This document shows, one piece after another, positions 21,507 to 25,139 of a DNA stretch of 25,139 bases. The translations under genes were made by a program, and so were the position numbers. The stretch is taken from NCBI GenBank assembly GCA_045642545.1, contig JAZUJB010000068.1, positions 1 through 25,139 of the forward strand. The letters are read 5' to 3'. Numbering within the stretch: the first letter of the stretch is position 1; every line of letters starts with the position of its first letter. This stretch comes from F23-B02 sp045642545. Lineage in GTDB: Bacteria; Bacillota; Clostridia; Oscillospirales; Oscillospiraceae. The notes under the pieces are model-generated. The model had not been told where the DNA came from. It made no database searches and was given only the letters and a program-made list of their open reading frames with translations.

Positions 21507-22058
21507 ATGACTTACGAAATGGACATCGCCGGCTTAAAGCGAGAGCTGCCCCTGTGCAAGGTAACTGACGACCTGTACATCGGCGCATTTGTCATGTTTG
21601 GCGATGTTGAACTCACCGTGCATTGCGCAGCAGAGCTTCTCAAGCTTGCACCCGAATATGACTACCTCCTCGCACCCGAAGCAAAGTCCATTCCCCTTAT
21701 CTACGAAATGGCTCGTCAGAGCGGTGCCAACAAGTATTTTATCGCAAGAAAAAAGGCAAAGGCTTATATGAAGGAGGTCTTCCAGGCATCCGTTCAGTCC
21801 ATCACCACTCTCGGTGTTCAGACCCTTTACCTCGACAAGGAAGATGCTGACATGATTCGCGGCAAGCGCGTTCTCATCATCGACGATGTAATTTCCACCG
21901 GCGAAAGCCTTCGCGCAACCGAGAACCTCGTCAACCAGGCAGGCGGCATCATCGCCGGCAGAATGGCAGTTCTCGCTGAGGGCGACTCCTCCGGCAGAGA
22001 TGACATTATCTGCCTTGCTCCCCTGCCCCTGTTCAACGCAGACGGCACTCTGAAGTAA
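21507..22058 (+). CDS. PRPP-binding phosphoribosyltransferase (Apt-like)
   Basis: 183 residues, a type I phosphoribosyltransferase that joins a nucleobase to PRPP. The PRPP loop VLIIDDVISTGES (122-134) is plain, and YDYLLAPEAKSIPLIYEMAR (51-70) resembles the PRPP-contact region of adenine/xanthine phosphoribosyltransferases (usual LDAPEARGF-like block). ARKKAKAYM (80-88) fits the flexible catalytic loop. Adenine is the most likely base, but xanthine or a regulatory PurR-type use cannot be excluded. The start is ATG 21507, 6 nt after GGAG; upstream in-frame ATGs lack a ribosome binding site. Single gene with promoter and terminator. Confidence 0.82.
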   Translation: MTYEMDIAGLKRELPLCKVTDDLYIGAFVMFGDVELTVHCAAELLKLAPEYDYLLAPEAKSIPLIYEMARQSGANKYFIARKKAKAYMKEVFQASVQSITTLGVQTLYLDKEDADMIRGKRVLIIDDVISTGESLRATENLVNQAGGIIAGRMAVLAEGDSSGRDDIICLAPLPLFNADGTLK

Positions 22059-22065
22059 TCTGAAA

Positions 22066-22098
22066 CAAAAACCGTGTTCATAACGAACACGGTTTTTT
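22066..22098. terminator. Bidirectional terminator
   Basis: AAAAACCGTGTTC, loop ATAAC, GAACACGGTTTTTT, with T-runs both ways, between the phosphoribosyltransferase gene (+) and tadA (-). Confidence 0.92.
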
Positions 22099-22106
22099 AT
22101 TTTTTA

Positions 22107-22553
22107 TCATCTTTTGTTTTCAAAAAAGCTTTTGAGGATTTCAGCGGACTTCTCGCCTAATACATTCCCGAAAATTGCGGGCTTGTGGCCGTAGCGCTCC
22201 TCGAAAAGATTTATCACGCTTCCGCAGGAGCCGGTGTTTTCGTCCTTTGCTCCGAAAACGACCGTCGGAATGCGCGAGTTGATTATTCCGCCTGCGCACA
22301 TCGGGCAGGGCTCAAGCGTTACATATATGCTGCAGTCGGTTAATCTCCAGTCACCCGTTGCCTCGCAGGCCTGACGGATAGCCTCAAGCTCCGCATGTGC
22401 GGACGCATCGTGCAGCTCCTCGCGTCTGTTTCTGCCGCGGCCGATTACCTCGCCGTTTTTATCGACTATGACGCAGCCGACGGGCACTTCGCCCTCTGTC
22501 GCCGCCTCGCGCGCAAGTTCAAGCGCAAGCTCCATATAATTTTCCCTGTCCAT
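22107..22553 (-). CDS. tadA: tRNA-specific adenosine deaminase TadA
   Basis: 148 residues. It converts adenosine 34 of tRNA-Arg(ACG) to inosine. The zinc site is complete: HAE (His53, catalytic Glu55) and PCPMC (Cys83, Cys86). VPVGCVIV near the N-terminus and the arginine-rich RNRREE loop are typical. A free cytosine or guanine deaminase would have different surrounding sequence, so TadA is the best call. The start is ATG 22553 after AGAGGTGAAGGC; a TTG six codons upstream would overlap that site. A hairpin lies just before the ribosome binding site. Confidence 0.94.
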   Translation of the reverse strand: MDRENYMELALELAREAATEGEVPVGCVIVDKNGEVIGRGRNRREELHDASAHAELEAIRQACEATGDWRLTDCSIYVTLEPCPMCAGGIINSRIPTVVFGAKDENTGSCGSVINLFEERYGHKPAIFGNVLGEKSAEILKSFFENKR

Positions 22554-22571
22554 GCCTTCACCTCTTTGCAA

Positions 22572-22598
22572 AACAGGCAGAGCCGAGCTCTGCCTGTT
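22572..22598 (-). terminator. Strong hairpin before tadA, terminator-like
   Basis: Perfect 12-bp stem AACAGGCAGAGC/GCTCTGCCTGTT with a three-base loop. On the minus strand it is followed by only TTTTGC, so termination would be modest. It may end the pta transcript about 200 bases after its stop, or be the 5' hairpin of a tadA mRNA started at the TATAAT at 22607-22612. Confidence 0.5.
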
Positions 22599-22635
22599 AT
22601 TTCATTATTATATATTGTTGCGAGTCACTTTTCAC

Positions 22636-22793
22636 CAACGCATTCATAGCGGAAAGCGGACGCATACTGCACCAAAATAGCCGCTGTGCAATAGCTGATT
22701 GCGAGCTGCTTTTCATCAGAAAAAGGCGCTTTTCCGAAGGAATACAAAGGTATTTCGAGGGAAAGCAACGCATTTATGGTGGAAAGCAGCCGC
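22636..22793. repeat. Imperfect 28-bp direct repeat downstream of pta
   Basis: The 28 bases at 22636-22663 recur at 22766-22793 with 23 identical positions (shared core CAACGCATT and GGAAAGC). A minus-strand open frame runs through the region without a plausible start. It holds no recognisable gene and may be a degenerate or interspersed element. Confidence 0.4.
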
Positions 22794-22802
22794 AAGAAGC
22801 GC

Positions 22803-23801
22803 TTACTTAAGAGCAGCGGTGATGATAGACATCTGGTAAACTTCCTCTGCGTTGCAGCCGCGGGAGAGGTCGTTGATGGGAGCATTCAGACCCTGAAGAA
22901 TGGGGCCGTATGCTGCGAAGCCGCCGAGACGAGCAGCAATCTTATAGCCGATGTTGCCGGACTGGATTTCGGGGAAGATGAAGGTGTTTGCATAGCCTGC
23001 AACAGGGCTGCCGGGGAACTTGAGCTGACCGACAACAGGAGATACTGCTGCGTCGAACTGCATTTCGCCGTCAATCTTGAGCTCGGGAGCGAGCTTCTTT
23101 GCTTCCTCGGTAGCATTGCGAACGAGGTCAACATTTGCGCCCTTGCCGCTGCCCTTGGTGGAGTAAGAGAGCATTGCGACCTTGGGGTCAACGCCAAAGA
23201 CCTTTGCGGTCTCTGCGGTTGCAACTGCAACCTCTGCGAGCTTCTGAGCTGCGGTGAAGGTTACATTGCCTTCCTTGTCGACGGTATCCTGGTAATCAAT
23301 GTTGATTGCGCAGTCGCCCATTGCGAGGGTCTCTTCGCCGCGAATCATAATGAAGCAGGAGGATACGAGATGTGCGCCCTTCTTGGTCTTTACGAGCTGG
23401 AGTGCGGGGCGTACGGTATCAGCGGTGGAGTAGGTTGCGCCGCCGAGCAGGCAGTCAGCCTTGCCCATCTTTACGAGCATGGTGCCGAAGTAGTTGCCCT
23501 TGGAGAGAGCTGCGCGGCATTCCTCTGCGCTCATCTTGCCCTTGCGGAGTGCGACCATCTCTTCGACCATCTCGTCCATACCTTCGTAGGTCAGAGGATC
23601 GAGAATTTCAAGACCGTCAATATCAAAGCCGCCCTTTGCTGCAGCAGCCTTAACCTCGTCAACATTACCGACGAGAACGGGAGTCAGGAAGCCTTCCTTC
23701 TTGAGTCTTGCAGCAGACTCGAGGATGCGTGCATCGTGACCTTCGGTGTAAACAATTTTACGGGGATCGTTCTTCAGAACTTCAACCAGATTTTCAAACA
23801 T
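22803..23801 (-). CDS. pta: Phosphate acetyltransferase
   Basis: 332 residues, the normal length of the single-domain Pta. It exchanges acetyl-CoA and phosphate for acetyl phosphate and CoA, the step before ATP formation by acetate kinase. Family blocks: IVYTEGHDARILESAARL near the N-terminus, GMLVKMGKADCLLGGATYST-like residues in the middle, SYSTKGSGKGANVD, and the C-terminal FPEIQSGNIGYKIAARLGG with the active-site RLGG region. Phosphotransbutyrylase is less likely given these blocks. ATG 23801 follows AAGGAG by 8 nt. Acetate kinase is not next to it, unlike the frequent pta-ackA pair. Confidence 0.95.
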   Translation of the reverse strand: MFENLVEVLKNDPRKIVYTEGHDARILESAARLKKEGFLTPVLVGNVDEVKAAAAKGGFDIDGLEILDPLTYEGMDEMVEEMVALRKGKMSAEECRAALSKGNYFGTMLVKMGKADCLLGGATYSTADTVRPALQLVKTKKGAHLVSSCFIMIRGEETLAMGDCAINIDYQDTVDKEGNVTFTAAQKLAEVAVATAETAKVFGVDPKVAMLSYSTKGSGKGANVDLVRNATEEAKKLAPELKIDGEMQFDAAVSPVVGQLKFPGSPVAGYANTFIFPEIQSGNIGYKIAARLGGFAAYGPILQGLNAPINDLSRGCNAEEVYQMSIITAALK

Positions 23802-23848
23802 TTTTATTTCTCCTTCATATTTGCGTTGTACGCACATATTGCCAATTA

Positions 23849-23877
23849 ACTTTAACACTACTGCAAAATTTTTTCAA
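23849..23877 (-). promoter_or_regulatory. Promoter of pta
   Basis: Minus-strand TTGAAA (23872-23877), a 17-bp spacer and TAAAGT (23849-23854). Both boxes are the same as those assigned to the NSS symporter gene. Confidence 0.72.
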
Positions 23878-23896
23878 GTATTTAGCTCTATTTCTA

Positions 23897-23925
23897 TTTA
23901 CAAACTGTAATCCCATGGTTATAAT
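23897..23925 (+). promoter_or_regulatory. Promoter of the XRE-lepA unit
   Basis: TTTACA (23897-23902), a 17-bp spacer and TATAAT (23920-23925), 37 bases before the start codon. The -35 lies 20 bases from that of the divergent pta promoter. Confidence 0.82.
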
Positions 23926-23940
23926 ATACTAACTGTAATC
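23903..23940. repeat. Direct repeat AACTGTAATC flanking the -10 box
   Basis: AACTGTAATC occurs exactly twice, at 23903-23912 and 23931-23940, 28 bases apart, on either side of the TATAAT of the XRE gene. A likely operator pair, with the XRE protein itself as the first candidate. Confidence 0.55.
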
Positions 23941-23961
23941 ATTTTCAACGGAGATATATAA

Positions 23962-24276
23962 ATGGAAAATCAGAAAACCTTCGCACAGAATCTCTCGGAG
24001 CTGCGCCGCAGAAGCGGTCTTAGCCAGCGCAAGGCAGCCGCAGACCTCAAAATCAGCCAGGCACTGCTGAGCCACTACGAAAACGGCGCCCGTGAGCCGG
24101 GTCTGAACTTTGTCTGCAGAGTATGCGATTATTATAATGTAACAGCCGACTACCTTCTCGGCCGTTCGGCAAACCCCAACGGACTTGACCGCAGCGCAGA
24201 TGTTGCAAAGGCATTCATCGGCGAGCTGAGAACTCTTGCAAACAAGGCTGAGGCGGCTCTGGAGGAATTGCTGTGA
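23962..24276 (+). CDS. XRE-family helix-turn-helix regulator
   Basis: 104 residues. The HTH_3 domain fills residues 7-66: LSELRRRSGLSQRKAAADL (helices 1-2), ISQALLSHYENGAREPG (recognition helix, the usual S.YE.G..EP pattern) and CDYYNVTADYLLGR at its end. A short C-terminal helix (80-104) may dimerise. It probably binds DNA as a dimer and may regulate itself and the divergent pta promoter. GGAG lies 8 nt before the ATG. Its stop overlaps the GTG start of lepA (GTGA), an unusual pairing of a repressor with a translation factor. Confidence 0.9.
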   Translation: MENQKTFAQNLSELRRRSGLSQRKAAADLKISQALLSHYENGAREPGLNFVCRVCDYYNVTADYLLGRSANPNGLDRSADVAKAFIGELRTLANKAEAALEELL

Positions 24277-24977
24277 TTAATCAGGACCACATCAGAAACT
24301 TTTCGATAATTGCTCACATAGACCATGGTAAGTCCACCCTTTCAGACAGACTTATCGAAATATGCGGCGCAGTTGAGCAGCGCATCATGGAGGACCAGAT
24401 TCTCGACAATATGGACCTCGAGCGTGAGCGCGGCATAACCATCAAGGCTCGCGCGGTTGGTCTTAACTACAAGGCCAAGGACGGCGAGAGCTATGTGCTT
24501 AATCTCATCGACACCCCGGGACATGTTGACTTCAACTACGAGGTCAGCCGCTCACTTGCAGCCTGCGAGGGCGCAGTGCTTGTTGTTGACGCATCTCAGG
24601 GCGTTGAGGCTCAGACTCTTGCAAACACCTATCTTGCGCTCGATGCCGACCTTGAAATCCTGCCTGTTATCAACAAAATCGACCTGCCTGCCGCTGACCC
24701 TCAGCGCGTCAAGCATGAGATTGAGGATATTATAGGCATTCTCGCAATGGACGCTCCCGAGATAAGTGCAAAAAGCGGCATAAATGTCGAGTCCGTGCTC
24801 GATGATATTGTAAACAATGTGCCCGCCCCCTCGGGCGATGCAGGCGCACCTCTCAAGGCTCTCATCTTCGACAGCCAGTACGACAGCTACCGCGGCGTAA
24901 TCGTATTTATGCGCATTGTTGACGGTAAGGTACGCAAGGGCACCGAGATACTGCTCAAGTCCACCGGAGCACGCTAG
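24273..24977 (+). CDS. lepA: Elongation factor 4 (LepA), frame closed by in-frame TAG
   Basis: The reading frame gives 234 of the usual 600 or so residues. The GTPase domain is complete: AHIDHGKS (14-21), RGITIKA (53-59), DTPGHVDF (80-87), NKIDLP (134-139) and SAKSG (165-169). Domain II begins (YRGVIVFMRIVDGKVRKGTEILLKSTG). At codon 235 the frame hits TAG (24975-24977), although homology continues beyond it in the same frame. Start GTG 24273, 7 nt after GGAGG and overlapping the XRE stop. LepA is a ribosome-associated GTPase that acts in initiation or back-translocation and is dispensable in many bacteria. A truncated product would have no domains III-V and no C-terminal domain. Confidence 0.88.
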   Translation: MINQDHIRNFSIIAHIDHGKSTLSDRLIEICGAVEQRIMEDQILDNMDLERERGITIKARAVGLNYKAKDGESYVLNLIDTPGHVDFNYEVSRSLAACEGAVLVVDASQGVEAQTLANTYLALDADLEILPVINKIDLPAADPQRVKHEIEDIIGILAMDAPEISAKSGINVESVLDDIVNNVPAPSGDAGAPLKALIFDSQYDSYRGVIVFMRIVDGKVRKGTEILLKSTGAR

Positions 24978-25139
24978 AGCGTGCTTGAGGTCGGACATAT
25001 GCGCCCCATCGGTCTTGAGCCCTGCGACGAGCTCCGCGCAGGCGACGTAGGCTATTTCACCGCATCCATCAAGAACGTTGCGGACACTCAGGTGGGCGAT
25101 ACCGTCACAACGGCGGCAAATCCCTGCGCCGAGGCACTG
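24978..25139 (+). pseudogene. lepA: lepA continuation after the in-frame TAG (runs off window)
   Basis: After the TAG the same frame reads on without a stop to the window edge and is clear LepA domain II: SVLEVGHMRPIGLEP, then DELRAGDVGYFTASIKNVAD and VGDTVTTAANPCAEAL. So there is no frameshift, only one nonsense codon. Either lepA is broken here, the codon is read through, or there is a base error in the assembly. Confidence 0.82.

Noticed and set aside
22776..23849. Plus-strand open frame of 357 codons antisense to pta
   Set aside because: Shadow frame of a strongly conserved pta gene; no start signal.

Overview
The window (about 25 kb, roughly 50% GC) looks like chromosome of a low-to-mid GC Gram-positive anaerobe, most probably a gut Clostridia of the Oscillospiraceae/Ruminococcaceae type. 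The reasons are a complete biotin-dependent sodium-pumping oxaloacetate decarboxylase operon, RNase Y, a DUF1292 protein, a BofC-like secreted protein, a T-box riboswitch, strong AGGAGG ribosome binding sites, frequent TTG/GTG starts and compact U-tailed terminators. The genus is an inference. No phage, transposon, CRISPR array or resistance island was seen.

Layout. 1-2.2 kb: a minus-strand structured RNA that fits 6S RNA with its own terminator, a DUF1292 gene with a clear promoter, an HPP-like membrane protein (+) and a BofC-like secreted protein (-). 2.3-4.8 kb: a class A penicillin-binding protein and a small conserved-looking protein read from TTG. 4.9-8.4 kb: the decarboxylase operon (carboxyltransferase, gamma, biotin carrier, beta pump), closed by a strong terminator back to back with that of rny. 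8.4-10 kb: rny on the minus strand with a 150-nt leader. 10.2-13.6 kb: a protein-O-mannosyltransferase-like enzyme with an external discoidin-like domain, then rpiB coupled to a membrane-anchored DUF4015 protein. 13.8-18.1 kb: a housekeeping block of DUF177 (YceD), rpmF, a DUF512 radical SAM protein, der, a degenerate PlsY-like protein and tRNA-Ala(GGC). 18.1-19.4 kb: a stretch of short genes, namely a 58-residue ORF, a fused tautomerase under an isoleucine-type T-box, and a 37-residue peptide gene with its own promoter and terminator. 19.6-22.6 kb: an NSS-family sodium symporter, a long regulatory gap, a PRPP-binding phosphoribosyltransferase and tadA. 22.8-25.1 kb: pta, a divergent XRE regulator, and lepA overlapping the regulator by 4 nt.

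How it fits together. The oad operon would turn oxaloacetate decarboxylation into a sodium gradient, which sodium-coupled carriers such as the NSS symporter could spend. Pta would produce acetyl phosphate for ATP. Cell-envelope functions (PBP, mannosyltransferase, PlsY-like protein) and translation functions (rpmF, der, tadA, lepA, tRNA-Ala) make up most of the rest.

Most notable points: an in-frame TAG in lepA exactly where a tyrosine is expected, sitting in the loop of a perfect hairpin; a T-box whose specifier reads AUC placed before a lone tautomerase gene; an independent 37-residue peptide gene; a PlsY homologue lacking both signature motifs; and repeated or palindromic operator-like sites before the oad operon, the XRE gene and the NSS/phosphoribosyltransferase pair.
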